64,000 nucleotides of DNA from Symplocastrum torsivum CPER-KK1 (GCA_019358875.1 JAHHIF010000018.1:62001-126000); one strand, 5' to 3'; positions 35,729 to 44,425 are shown, numbered from the stretch's first letter. Numbers and translations: made by a program. The notes: generated by a model not told the origin, from the letters alone.

Positions 35729-37201
35729 TTAGCGAGGTGGTTTTACACCTGCCCAGACAGTAAATGGCTTTCCTATCTTTTTGTAGAGCAAACTTTCGAG
35801 CATGACGCCGTTATTGTTAGCCGTCAAAGACTTATTAGGCTCCTTTAAGGATTCATAAAAGCCGTTGTACCAGCCTTTATCAGTTTTTAGGTTGGCTTGG
35901 ACAAAATCAGATAACTGGCGAGTGTATGGTGTGTTGTAGAGTACATGCCAGCCTAATGCTGCTTTAGCACTGAGAAACCGTAAATCATTATGTGTTTCCC
36001 CTGTATCTGTAATTGCTGCCCAAGGTTGCCCGTTGACGAATAGAGTATTGTAAACAAAATAGGGAGCGCGATCGAGGTTATCTTCTGTAACGGCAGTTAA
36101 CTGTTTTGTAGTTTTGTACCGAGCCTCTTGAGCGGCTAATATCCGGTCAGCATAGGCTTTGGGTAATGATTGAAAGCCAGTTTCAATGCCATCCAGAATA
36201 TAGGGTTCGCTAAGAACATAGTTATTCGCTCCAGACGTTTTGGCATCCCGTTGATCATAGGGAACACCCTTTCCGTAGAGATTGACAAAGGCAACATTAG
36301 ATTGAGAATTCAGGGCTTTCTCTACATCTAAACCCCAGAGTTTTAGACCATAAGCCGCGTAATTTTCGTAGCCCAATCGACCTTCTTGGTTTAGCTGTTC
36401 TTTACCCTTGACGATCGCAGTGCCGTACATTTGACCATCTTTGGTAAGACGATCAACCTGCCAGTGTTTCCAAACGGCTTCTGTTTGCCGCTGCAACTGC
36501 GGATATTTAGCTCCCACAATCTTGAGCCAAATCGCTAAACGCCCCAAATCGAGGGCTGACCAGCCAATTTCTTCTCGTTTATCGAGTTGACCGTAGTTAA
36601 CAGGAACTAGGGTTTTAGCGTTGTAGACTTTGTTAGGCAGTTCACCTTTATAAAGGGGCATCGTAGCCAGCGTTTTCAACATCCGCCTCATCTTGGTGTT
36701 AAATTCTGCCTCTGGGACAATATTCAACTCTTTAGCGCTGACTAAAGCTGCGATCGCAGCCGCTTGATCCCACATTGTGACTGAGGGAAACTTATCGGCT
36801 GAGTTCACCAAGCCTGTTTCATCATTCCAGTTGCGCTCAAAGTATTGCCAAGCTTGACGCGCCATTGCTAATTCCTGTGGACTCAACTCGCCTACACCAG
36901 GAGCAACATAAGGAGTCTTAGTTTCTGCAATCTCCTTCGGACTCACCGATGTTCCTGGTAGTTCCACAGATTGCGCGTCTAGTTGGGCAACCGTTGTTGC
37001 TTTAGTATTTGTTGCTTTAGTATCTGGCTCAGGTGTAGCGGTTTGAGCCGTAGATACTGTAGTTCGTGAGACGGAAGCTGTTTTATCAAGGTGATTGGAC
37101 AGAACTTCTAAACCTGCGATCGCTACAACTGCTGTCACTACTCCCCCTATAGAGGCTAAGATAGACAACTTTTTGGGGGGAGGGTCAAAGTCAGAATTCA
37201 T
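35729..37201 (-). CDS. membrane-anchored single DUF3131 domain protein
   Basis: This 490-residue protein has a cytosolic tip (FDPPPKKLS) and one TM anchor at about 13-32, a Thr/Ala-rich linker to about 100, then one DUF3131 domain at about 108-485 with QAWQYFERNWN, EEIGWSALDLGR, RLGYENYAA and a C-terminal KEPNKSLTANNNG block. It aligns with both halves of the downstream double-domain protein, so the locus encodes three copies. The start is well supported by AGGAG at 6 nt. It lies 154 bp after the barrel gene. Part of its 5' region recurs as a relic at 39207-39392. Confidence 0.87.
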   Translation of the reverse strand: MNSDFDPPPKKLSILASIGGVVTAVVAIAGLEVLSNHLDKTASVSRTTVSTAQTATPEPDTKATNTKATTVAQLDAQSVELPGTSVSPKEIAETKTPYVAPGVGELSPQELAMARQAWQYFERNWNDETGLVNSADKFPSVTMWDQAAAIAALVSAKELNIVPEAEFNTKMRRMLKTLATMPLYKGELPNKVYNAKTLVPVNYGQLDKREEIGWSALDLGRLAIWLKIVGAKYPQLQRQTEAVWKHWQVDRLTKDGQMYGTAIVKGKEQLNQEGRLGYENYAAYGLKLWGLDVEKALNSQSNVAFVNLYGKGVPYDQRDAKTSGANNYVLSEPYILDGIETGFQSLPKAYADRILAAQEARYKTTKQLTAVTEDNLDRAPYFVYNTLFVNGQPWAAITDTGETHNDLRFLSAKAALGWHVLYNTPYTRQLSDFVQANLKTDKGWYNGFYESLKEPNKSLTANNNGVMLESLLYKKIGKPFTVWAGVKPPR

Positions 37202-37361
37202 TACAACTCCTGGTTAGTAGATATCCCGTCTTCTCGCTACTCAGGTTTACTCATCCTGTATTGATGAAGACTCTGTAAGCAGAGGTGACGGGTTGCTTCT
37301 CTTTCATAGAGTTCCCGATTTTTTTCTCTGAGGAACAGCAACTACCAGATAAAACCTAAAA
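37116..37361. repeat. source copy of a duplicated segment (gene start plus leader)
   Basis: Two blocks here, 37116-37168 (inside the DUF3131 gene start) and 37231-37361 (the leader between the DUF3131 and barrel genes, reaching six bases into the barrel gene), closely match 39207-39259 and 39263-39392 in the same order and orientation. Confidence 0.85.
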
Positions 37362-38660
37362 TTTGATCCGGAGTTGCCCTGTAAAGGATTGATTGTTGTA
37401 CGCACTTTCCCCTGTGTCTCGATTTCGAGTATTCGAGAAGGCATAACCGAAGTCCGCTTCCACATTGGTCGATAGCTTTGCTGTACAGCGAGCTTGATAG
37501 CCATTACTGTTATCCCATTCCCCTTTCAGTCGTTGCTGTCCCAACGTTGCTGCGACGCGACAGCGTAGATCCTCAAAGACATTTCCCTCCCAAGCGACTT
37601 CGCCGTTGTAAACCAGGAAATCGGATGGAGAAAAATAGCCACTCGTTTCTTGAACATCATCCGTATAATTCCAGTTAAATACGTTAGCGGCTATAGAAAA
37701 TTGTCCAATTTTGTGTTCTAGTCTGCTAAAAGACTGCTGCTCAAAATTGCCATCGTTATAACTGCCCAAACGCAACGATGAATACAAGCTAGTCTTCGGG
37801 TCAATTTGCCAGTAGATACTCGGTCCGAACCGCCAAGCTGTGATTTGATTGTCTAGGGTTTCGGCATTAGACTTGTACGGACCTTGTTCTACATCAGCCG
37901 ATATCACCACCCCTGATTGAAGTTGACCAGATGGGCTAACCTTCATTGCAATTGGCACTTCTACCCTGGCATTAAAATTGAGAGCCGTTGGCAAACGGTC
38001 GAAGGTATCAACTCCCCCTCCTACCGTTACAGTTACTCGATCAATCTTTCCTTCCCATTCAACTTGCAAAGGAATGTTTGTAACTGACTCAACATCTTGC
38101 TGTTCAAAAGAATTGAAGCCCGTTCTGATACGAAAACGGTTGCCATTAGCTAAGCGAAATTGAGCGGTTTCTTCAATAAATAGATTGCGTTGGTCAAAGT
38201 TATCTGAATCCCTACGAAAATCTGTTGTCAGACTTTCCAATTTGACAGCAGGAGTTACAGGCTCTGTTGAAGTTTGTGGTTGGCTGGATGGTGCGGGTGG
38301 CTGGGGTTCCGGTGGTGGTAGTCGCAGCCCAGGATTGAAGTTTTCCGGCACCGCCATCAACTGAGGTAGTGGTTTTGAGGGATAGTGCAGCTCAACTAAG
38401 GAGTCTTCAAAACCGTTAAGTGTTTCTGGGTTAGGGTTTTCCAGCTTGTCAGCAGAGGGAATTTGTTCGGTCAGTTCTGACGCTGAGTTTTCGTTTTCAA
38501 AGGTGTTGAGAGAAACAGAGTTCTCAGTTACAGCCTGTAACTTACCTGCCCCCAAAGTGCAAATTCCTACGCTCAAGATTAGGGCTGATTGGTATTGCAG
38601 ATATTTCCAACCTACCTTTCGTACCGTAGTTGTTTGGGTGTTGGTTTTAGTTTCAGACAT
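37356..38660 (-). CDS. outer-membrane beta-barrel, BcsC-type C-terminal pore
   Basis: This 434-residue protein has a signal peptide with hydrophobic core ALILSVGICTLGAG near 29-42 and processing after about 48. A Pro-rich disordered stretch (about 95-150) follows, then roughly 280 residues of alternating amphipathic strands ending in QLRIKF, the terminal-aromatic outer-membrane insertion signature. GYFSPSDFLVYNGEVAW near 340 resembles the GY-SP-Y-F motif of the BcsC barrel, the exopolysaccharide pore of cellulose systems. The TPR superhelix normally fused to BcsC is missing. It heads the DUF3131-transferase gene order, which supports export of the polymer across the outer membrane. Confidence 0.78.
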   Translation of the reverse strand: MSETKTNTQTTTVRKVGWKYLQYQSALILSVGICTLGAGKLQAVTENSVSLNTFENENSASELTEQIPSADKLENPNPETLNGFEDSLVELHYPSKPLPQLMAVPENFNPGLRLPPPEPQPPAPSSQPQTSTEPVTPAVKLESLTTDFRRDSDNFDQRNLFIEETAQFRLANGNRFRIRTGFNSFEQQDVESVTNIPLQVEWEGKIDRVTVTVGGGVDTFDRLPTALNFNARVEVPIAMKVSPSGQLQSGVVISADVEQGPYKSNAETLDNQITAWRFGPSIYWQIDPKTSLYSSLRLGSYNDGNFEQQSFSRLEHKIGQFSIAANVFNWNYTDDVQETSGYFSPSDFLVYNGEVAWEGNVFEDLRCRVAATLGQQRLKGEWDNSNGYQARCTAKLSTNVEADFGYAFSNTRNRDTGESAYNNQSFTGQLRIKF

Positions 38661-38798
38661 GAAGACAAGTTCTTGGTAAATGCCAAAGAGCTACCGAATT
38701 TGCATTTAGGGCTAGGTCGTTTACTGTTGGCTTAGGTTGACAGCCCTTTTGCTTCTGAGAGGTTGACCTCAGTTAGGTTGACACCCGTTAGGTTGGTC

Positions 38799-39158
38799 TC
38801 ACTTAGTGTGGTAATGGTGTTCCAAAAGCTGGTATTCGGATGGTAGGATTGCATCTTCAAATTCATCCCTGTTAGTGAAAATTTGAAAAATTCGCTCCAT
38901 CTTAGTCATTTCAAATATCATGTTCACTTGCTCATTAATGGAACAAAGGAAAATCTTACTGCTTGTTGCTTTCACAATTTTCAGTGCTGCTAAGAGAGTT
39001 CCTAATCCAGAACTATTCATAAACGTTATGTCCTGAAGATCGAGCAGCACAATATCAATACCTGTTTCCACGGCGGCATTGATATCTTTACGCAATTGAG
39101 TTCCCTGAATACCATCTAAAATTCCAGAGGGTTGAAAAACTTTGACTACAGAACTCAT
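38799..39158 (-). CDS. STAS-domain anti-sigma factor antagonist, copy 2
   Basis: This 119-residue protein has one STAS domain with phospho-site loop FMNSSGLGTL (Ser 49 or 50) and a 20-residue tail ending in HHYHTK. It is a close paralogue of the 29923-30255 product, with the same start (VFQPSGILDG) and MIFEMTKMERIFQIF. It is the first gene of the minus-strand exopolysaccharide locus, with AGGAG at 9 nt, 138 bp before the barrel gene. The two STAS proteins bracketing a transferase with an RsbW-type domain suggests one or both bind that domain. Confidence 0.93.
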   Translation of the reverse strand: MSSVVKVFQPSGILDGIQGTQLRKDINAAVETGIDIVLLDLQDITFMNSSGLGTLLAALKIVKATSSKIFLCSINEQVNMIFEMTKMERIFQIFTNRDEFEDAILPSEYQLLEHHYHTK

Positions 39159-39206
39159 TTAGGGAACTCCTATTCTTTGGTTAGATGCTTGGACAAGATT
39201 TGATTT

Positions 39207-39392
39207 GCGATCGCTACAACGGCTATCACGACTTCACCTACAGAAGCTAAGATAGACAGTCCTTCTCGCTACTCAGGTTCACTCATCCTGTATTGATGAA
39301 GACTGATAGGCAGAGGTAACGGATCGCTTCTCTTTTATAGAGTTCCCGATTTTTTTCTCTCAGGAACAGCAACTACCCGATAAGACCCAAAA
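39207..39392. repeat. relic copy of the DUF3131 gene start and leader
   Basis: It matches 37116-37361 in two blocks but lacks about 60 bp that in the source carries the ribosome binding site, start codon and first codons. It therefore cannot encode the DUF3131 N-terminus. It sits just upstream of the STAS gene, so it may have brought a promoter or leader. Confidence 0.85.
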
Positions 39393-39533
39393 ATCTGAGA
39401 CTGATGTTGGTAGTCACAAACCCATACACAAACACCCCGATTGCAACATTAGGGTTCTTCTTAGCTAGTCGTAAATGAATTGCTTGTTTTAGGTCAAAGG
39501 CAGTTTCCCTTTCTCCTTTGACGTTCATAATCC

Positions 39534-39583
39534 GCCCGGAGTTTAAACTCCGGGCTAATAGCTCAAGTCCACTTCAGTGGACT
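39534..39583. repeat. double-hairpin intergenic repeat, REP-like, copy 2
   Basis: A 22-bp perfect palindrome (39534-39555, arms GCCCGGAGTTT and AAACTCCGGGC) is followed by a linker and AGTCCACT/AGTGGACT (39566-39583). Read on the minus strand, hairpin, TTGAGCTATTA linker and GCCCG hairpin follow the same order as at 20263-20311. Confidence 0.8.
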
Positions 39584-39685
39584 AAAACTCTTATCCAGTC
39601 GTCTTTAGATGAAAATTCCTCTCCCCTACCACCTACCACCTATTTTCTAGATAGATGTGAGCTTACGCTGTTTAGAGGCAACCGT

Positions 39686-41293
39686 TTAGCCTCCCGTCCA
39701 AGCAATGGGGGGACTGGGATAGGAGGGAGACACAAAAGGACTTGTACTTGATTTAGTTTCTTCATCCAGGACGTTCACCACCTGATTGTATAAGTCCTCT
39801 GCCTGTTGCATAGAGTCACCAATGCTGGTCAATCCCAGTTTGCCAAACTCCGAAAGGGAACCCATTAGGTGAAACACGCTGCCCGTTCTGGTGCTGCTAT
39901 CAAAGTGTAGACGGTGGTGAGCAATGATATCCATCAGATCATTGGGCATTAATCCTTGGTAGCGTTCTTTTTGCAGGTTGTCAGAGGCAATGTAGTACTT
40001 CTCTCGACCTTGATGGCTGTAAAAAAGACCTGTAGAAGAATCATACCGACCATTGGTTAAATATTTGAGGGTCATGAAGGGATGGGTTGTGCCGCCTTTG
40101 CGTAGGTTGATTTCAATCGCTTGCAAATCCCAGGCTGCCCCCTTGCTATCGGGTTGATGTACCGCGACAAAATCGACCCCGTAGCGTTCCATTGCCCCTT
40201 TTTGAGCTAATGCCTGACCAACTCGTTTCCCCAGTTCTTGTAGGCGTAGCCGATACACTTCATCAGCAGGGAATCGGCAACCGAGATAAATCTGACCGTC
40301 TGGGCCACCTAAGATTTGATCGTGGGTAGACAGTATTTCTACTTCGCCATTGGGAGTGATGTAACCTTGGACACTAGGCGATCGCTTTTCTTCTCCTTCA
40401 ATAAATGCCTCTACCAGTGCGCCTAACTCTGGGACACGACTAGAAAAATTTGCCCAAGTCTCTGTCTTCGCTTGGAAGCTTAAATGCTCCATACGTTTAT
40501 GAAGTGCTGCCACACGTTGGGCATGGGAGACATTCCCCGGAGACATTTCTGCTATTGGTCTTAAGTCCAAAATCGCATTACCCTCTCCTGAAAAACCTTC
40601 GTTAAGTTTGACTACCATCCGCTTTAAGTCGGGTTGGCGTTCCCACAACTCGGCAGCTACCTCGGCTAAATCATCAGCCTTCGTGACACTCTCACTGCCA
40701 TCTGGATGAGTCACACCGGATTCTGCGAAAATTTCCCGACTGCCGCTTTTGGTGCCCCAATACAGTAAAGCAGGGTCTGGAGCAAGCAGTGGTAAATCTA
40801 GTCGCACAGATAACTCTTGCTCTAGAAAAGTCGAGTTATAACAAACCATGTAAGATTTGTGAGGGCGCAGGGCTTGACGAATTCGCTCAATTAAGCGGGG
40901 ACGCTCTAAAATCTTTTGGGTAAGGGGTTTGAGGGAGCCATCATAGGTCGAAAGCAGCAGCAAGCGATCGCGTGCGTGAGAAAAGGGAATCCCAGGCAAC
41001 AACTGCAAATAGTACTCAATCACAATCGGCGACATTGGCTGCGCTGTAACGTAGATCAAGCGAGTACGGGGGTTACGCAGACGAATCAACGAGAACAAAA
41101 GTCGTTCTTCATAGTGTAAAAAGCCCTGAATCTTCTTCAGTTCTCGCTGGTCAACACTAACGGACGGCACCACCAAAATATCGTGGTCATCCATGTCAAA
41201 TAGGTCAACATTATGCCAGCGATCGCGCAACTGGTTTTGAAGGTGCCGAAATTGCTCTGCTTGTTCAGAGGAAGAAGAATTTAACGTGTGCAT
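39686..41293 (-). CDS. ATP-grasp protein, peptide ligase PGM1-related
   Basis: This 535-residue cytosolic protein has a Rossmann-like first part (about 30-170, RTRLIYVTAQPMSP), then an ATP-grasp fold at about 200-430. Motifs are the nucleotide lysine strand RMVVKLNEGFSGEGNA near 225-240, VEAFIEGEE near 295-303, and metal and substrate residues in DLQAIEINLRKGGTTHP near 395-412. The last motif is characteristic of the family containing the pheganomycin ligase PGM1, which joins amino acids or peptides. Substrates cannot be read from sequence, and similar proteins are widespread in cyanobacteria without known products. It is a stand-alone gene divergent from the small gene at 41458. Confidence 0.8.
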   Translation of the reverse strand: MHTLNSSSSEQAEQFRHLQNQLRDRWHNVDLFDMDDHDILVVPSVSVDQRELKKIQGFLHYEERLLFSLIRLRNPRTRLIYVTAQPMSPIVIEYYLQLLPGIPFSHARDRLLLLSTYDGSLKPLTQKILERPRLIERIRQALRPHKSYMVCYNSTFLEQELSVRLDLPLLAPDPALLYWGTKSGSREIFAESGVTHPDGSESVTKADDLAEVAAELWERQPDLKRMVVKLNEGFSGEGNAILDLRPIAEMSPGNVSHAQRVAALHKRMEHLSFQAKTETWANFSSRVPELGALVEAFIEGEEKRSPSVQGYITPNGEVEILSTHDQILGGPDGQIYLGCRFPADEVYRLRLQELGKRVGQALAQKGAMERYGVDFVAVHQPDSKGAAWDLQAIEINLRKGGTTHPFMTLKYLTNGRYDSSTGLFYSHQGREKYYIASDNLQKERYQGLMPNDLMDIIAHHRLHFDSSTRTGSVFHLMGSLSEFGKLGLTSIGDSMQQAEDLYNQVVNVLDEETKSSTSPFVSPSYPSPPIAWTGG

Positions 41294-41457
41294 CGCCCCA
41301 AACCCGCCCTAATGCTGATCAATGCAATCTTAACGGTTGCTGGGGCAACTGGTTAATAAACCTTCTTTGTTAAGTCCTGTGAGTTTTACAGACAAAAGAA
41401 GGCACCATCAATGGCAAATTAAATAGGGCAAACAAAATTGGAAAAGGGACGCTACCG

Positions 41458-41721
41458 ATGGAACTCGTTAAAGTTCAATTGATGTTCGAGAATGCTCCAC
41501 GACGGTCTCATAAGGATTACTCAGCGGAATTGGAAGACTTAAATGGAAAGTTAGTCGAATTATCCCGACTCCCTACCCAAGGCGAGTTAGTCTCGTTTCC
41601 GGACGGGAAGCTACATACTGTAGGACCATGCTTTACCGTCATAGAAGTTGTTCATTTCGCTTCTCCTAGCACAACTGGTTTAGTCGGTCAAGTAACACTG
41701 CGTAAGTGCTTCCCCAGGTAG
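41458..41721 (+). CDS. small hypothetical protein
   Basis: This 87-residue soluble protein has no family I recognise. The composition is balanced, with predicted strands (LVKVQLMF, VELSRLP, HTVGPCFTVIEVVHF, LVGQVTLRKCF) that suggest a compact beta fold rather than a chance frame. It has no signal peptide and no strong ribosome binding site (GGGA about 12 nt upstream). It is divergent from the ATP-grasp ligase gene, with 164 bp between starts. Confidence 0.6.
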   Translation: MELVKVQLMFENAPRRSHKDYSAELEDLNGKLVELSRLPTQGELVSFPDGKLHTVGPCFTVIEVVHFASPSTTGLVGQVTLRKCFPR

Positions 41722-42093
41722 GTGATGTTGTCTGAAAAGTTGTTGTTGCAATGATGTATGGCAGAAAGCCGTCAGCTATCAGCTTTTTTGTTTTCTTCTG
41801 TATCTCTTGTTTCACACATCTTCTGCTGTACCTCATCTCTCCAGGAAACTGCTATATGTAGCTGTCGCCATAAAGGTTAGGACGGATTTAACGGTCTAAA
41901 CAACCACTTACTAGTACTCAAGCTTCTGCCCTCTGCATAAGAGCCTTTTGCTAGCTATAAGTGCCGAGTAGCTGACTAAGATATCCTGTGCGTGATTCAC
42001 CCTAGATGAGCCAAATGGATGAAGTACCGTTGAGATGCAGTACGTCAAACTTTCACTGTAGTCAAATGTTTTTGCATTCAAAGGTGATTCAGT
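41722..42093. other. 372-bp intergenic region
   Basis: It lies between two plus-strand genes. A weak hairpin (AAAGC/GCTTT with a 12-nt loop) followed by T residues at about 41763-41790 may end the small gene upstream. Nothing else recognisable was seen. Confidence 0.4.
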
Positions 42094-42708
42094 ATGGGTT
42101 TCTACTCCCAGGTAATTGCGCCGCGACTGCTGGATTGGGGTATGTCCGACCCCAGTTTAGCTTTGTACCGTCGCGAAGTTTTGTCAGATGTGCAAGGAGA
42201 GGTGCTAGAAATCGGTTTTGGCACAGGGATAAATCTCTCTTACTACCCTGAGCATCTTCAACAACTTGTTACAGTTGATGCCAATCCTGGGATGAATGCC
42301 TTAGCTCAAAAACGGATCGAATCCTCCAATATCCGAGTCGATAACCGAGTTCTCAATGGCGAGAACCTGCCGATGGCTGACAACACATTCGATTGCGTTG
42401 TCAGCACTTGGACGTTGTGCAGCATTGCTAATGTTGAGCAAGCACTCAAGGAAATCTATCGGGTTCTCAAGCCAGAGGGACGGTTCTTTTTTATTGAGCA
42501 TGGGCTGAGTGATGACCCAAAGGTTCAGGTATGGCAAAATCGCCTGAACCCGATCAATAAAGCGATCGCAGTTGGCTGTCATCTCAACCGCAACATCAAG
42601 GCACTGGTAGAAGCCCAGTTCAAGAACGTAACTGTTGAGCAGTTTTACGCGCCAAAAAGCCCAAAAATTGGTGGCTATATGTACAAAGGCGTTGCCAGCA
42701 AGGTTTGA
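42094..42708 (+). CDS. class I SAM-dependent methyltransferase (Methyltransf_11 type)
   Basis: This 204-residue cytosolic protein has motif I VLEIGFGTGIN near 36-46 for SAM binding, the acidic ribose-binding VTVDANP near 58-64, motif II ENLPMADNTFDCVVSTWTLC near 88-108 and EIYRVLKPEGRFFFIEHG near 120-137. These fit the UbiE/Methyltransf_11 class acting on small molecules or lipids. AAGGTGA lies 9 nt before the ATG. It converges with pepP, with only 6 bp between stops. The substrate is unknown. Confidence 0.88.
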   Translation: MGFYSQVIAPRLLDWGMSDPSLALYRREVLSDVQGEVLEIGFGTGINLSYYPEHLQQLVTVDANPGMNALAQKRIESSNIRVDNRVLNGENLPMADNTFDCVVSTWTLCSIANVEQALKEIYRVLKPEGRFFFIEHGLSDDPKVQVWQNRLNPINKAIAVGCHLNRNIKALVEAQFKNVTVEQFYAPKSPKIGGYMYKGVASKV

Positions 42709-42714
42709 TCGCGA

Positions 42715-44028
42715 TTAACGTTCCATATCTTCTACAGATTTAGGAACAGCGTCTGTCAGAACATCATGCCCTTCAGCGGTTACTAAGACATCATCCTCAA
42801 TCCGAATTCCAATCCCGCGCCAACACTCGTCAATCGCTGGTTGTCCTTCAACGGGTTCGGTATCCGGTCCAATATAAAGTCCTGGTTCTACGGTTACGAC
42901 ATGACCGGGCTGCAAAATCTGCCAGTTTTCACCGTGTTTGTAAGCACCTGCATCATGGACATCTAACCCTAGCCAATGCCCTGTGCGATGCATATAGAAG
43001 GGTTTGTACTTCTCTTCTTTGATGATTTCCTCAATGTCTCCGGCAAGGAGTCCTAAATCCATCAACCCTTCGACTAGCACTCGTACAGCGGTGTCATGAA
43101 ATTGGTTATAGGGGTTTCCTGGCTGAATTTGTGCGATCGCATCTTGCTGGGCTTTCAAGACAAGCTCATACAGTATCTTTTGCTCTGGAGTAAATTTATT
43201 ACCAACCGGGAAGGTACGAGTAATATCTGCGTTGTAGTACCCATATGCACACCCTGCATCAATTAGCAATAGGTCATTATCCTGCATCTGTCGATCATTC
43301 TCAATGTAGTGCAGCACACAGCTATTCGCACCCGATGCCACAATCGAAGGATAAGCAGGTCCCAGCGCCCCCCGTAGGCGAAAGATATGTTCGATCTCCG
43401 CCTGAACTTCGTACTCATAGCGTCCTGGTTGGGCAAATTCCCGTGCGTGGTTGTGCGCTTCAACAGAAATCGCAACCGCTTTCCACATCATCTCCAATTC
43501 CGCAGCACTTTTGACTTGGCGCATTGCATGGAGAATTGGATTAGTTGATTCGATCGCGAATGGTCCTGTGCCACGCTTGGAATAGGTTCTCATCAAGCGT
43601 TGCCAATGATCGAGGATGGTGTCGTTGAATTTGCGATCGCGTCCCAAGTGATAATAAATCCGATCTGCCTTTTCTAAATACTGGGGCAACTTCTCATCGA
43701 GTTCCGCAATTGGATACGCCTCATCTGCACCAAATTTCTCCTTAGCCGCTTCCACACCAGTACGGTAGCCTGTCCAAACTTCTTTCTCCCGTTCTTTGGG
43801 TTGAACAAATAAAATAAAGCGATGTTCTTCATGATGTGGCGCTAGCACAGCAACCGCTTCCGGCTCATTAAAACCCGTCAGGTAGAAAAAATCGCTGTCT
43901 TGCCGAAAAGCGTACTCAACATCGTTGTGCATCACAGCAACTGGAGCGCTCTTGAAGATCGCCGTACCACTGCCAATCTTCGCCATCAACTGCTCACGAC
44001 GTTCTTGGTACTCTGTATGCAGAATCAT
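42715..44028 (-). CDS. pepP: Xaa-Pro aminopeptidase (M24B)
   Basis: This 437-residue dimanganese aminopeptidase removes N-terminal residues preceding proline. The N-terminal domain has FFYLTGFNEPEAV. The C-terminal pita-bread domain carries the metal ligands: two Asp in LLIDAGCAYGYYNADITRTF near 245-260, His in HRTGHWLGLDVHD near 345-357, Glu in VTVEPGLYI near 380 and Glu in GIGIRIEDDVLVT near 405. The length is as expected for PepP. I chose the ATG at 44028 (MILHTEYQERR) because homologues begin here; the frame is open 19 codons further upstream. Confidence 0.92.
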   Translation of the reverse strand: MILHTEYQERREQLMAKIGSGTAIFKSAPVAVMHNDVEYAFRQDSDFFYLTGFNEPEAVAVLAPHHEEHRFILFVQPKEREKEVWTGYRTGVEAAKEKFGADEAYPIAELDEKLPQYLEKADRIYYHLGRDRKFNDTILDHWQRLMRTYSKRGTGPFAIESTNPILHAMRQVKSAAELEMMWKAVAISVEAHNHAREFAQPGRYEYEVQAEIEHIFRLRGALGPAYPSIVASGANSCVLHYIENDRQMQDNDLLLIDAGCAYGYYNADITRTFPVGNKFTPEQKILYELVLKAQQDAIAQIQPGNPYNQFHDTAVRVLVEGLMDLGLLAGDIEEIIKEEKYKPFYMHRTGHWLGLDVHDAGAYKHGENWQILQPGHVVTVEPGLYIGPDTEPVEGQPAIDECWRGIGIRIEDDVLVTAEGHDVLTDAVPKSVEDMER

Positions 44029-44425
44029 AACGGTCTTCACTATCTCGAACTTTATAGATTTACTACCTAATACTCTGGACAACACTTAGCCAGAGTTGTT
44101 ATTTGTTGAGGAGTAGCACCCCTCAGTCAAATTCGCTACTCTAATCAGGGAGTGTATTGCCTAGGGTTTTACTGAGACATTATAGGCATTCTACTGAAAC
44201 TTCATAGGTTTAGAACCGACGTTACTTCTAAGCAAGGAGAATAAATAGAACTTACGCACCTTTAACATAATTTCGGGTAGTTTAAGCTGTCGTCACTCCC
44301 CGTAACCTTCCTTAAAAAAGGTGAGCTAGATGTAAATCCTGATATAGCCAAAATCAGGGATCATTCTCGCGTCAAACTCTTGAACCACAATCCCATATCC
44401 CCAGACATTAAGAAAAGAGGCAACA
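44029..44425. other. 397-bp divergent intergenic region
   Basis: It separates pepP from the AhpD-like/cyclase pair and should hold both promoters. I see no gene, riboswitch or strong repeat in it. Confidence 0.4.

Larger units (their letters stand above)
39159..39685. other. 527-bp upstream region of the exopolysaccharide locus
   Basis: It holds the duplicated relic (39207-39392) and the double-hairpin repeat (39534-39583), both listed separately. The promoter of the locus should be here, reading leftward. No intact gene is seen. Confidence 0.55.
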
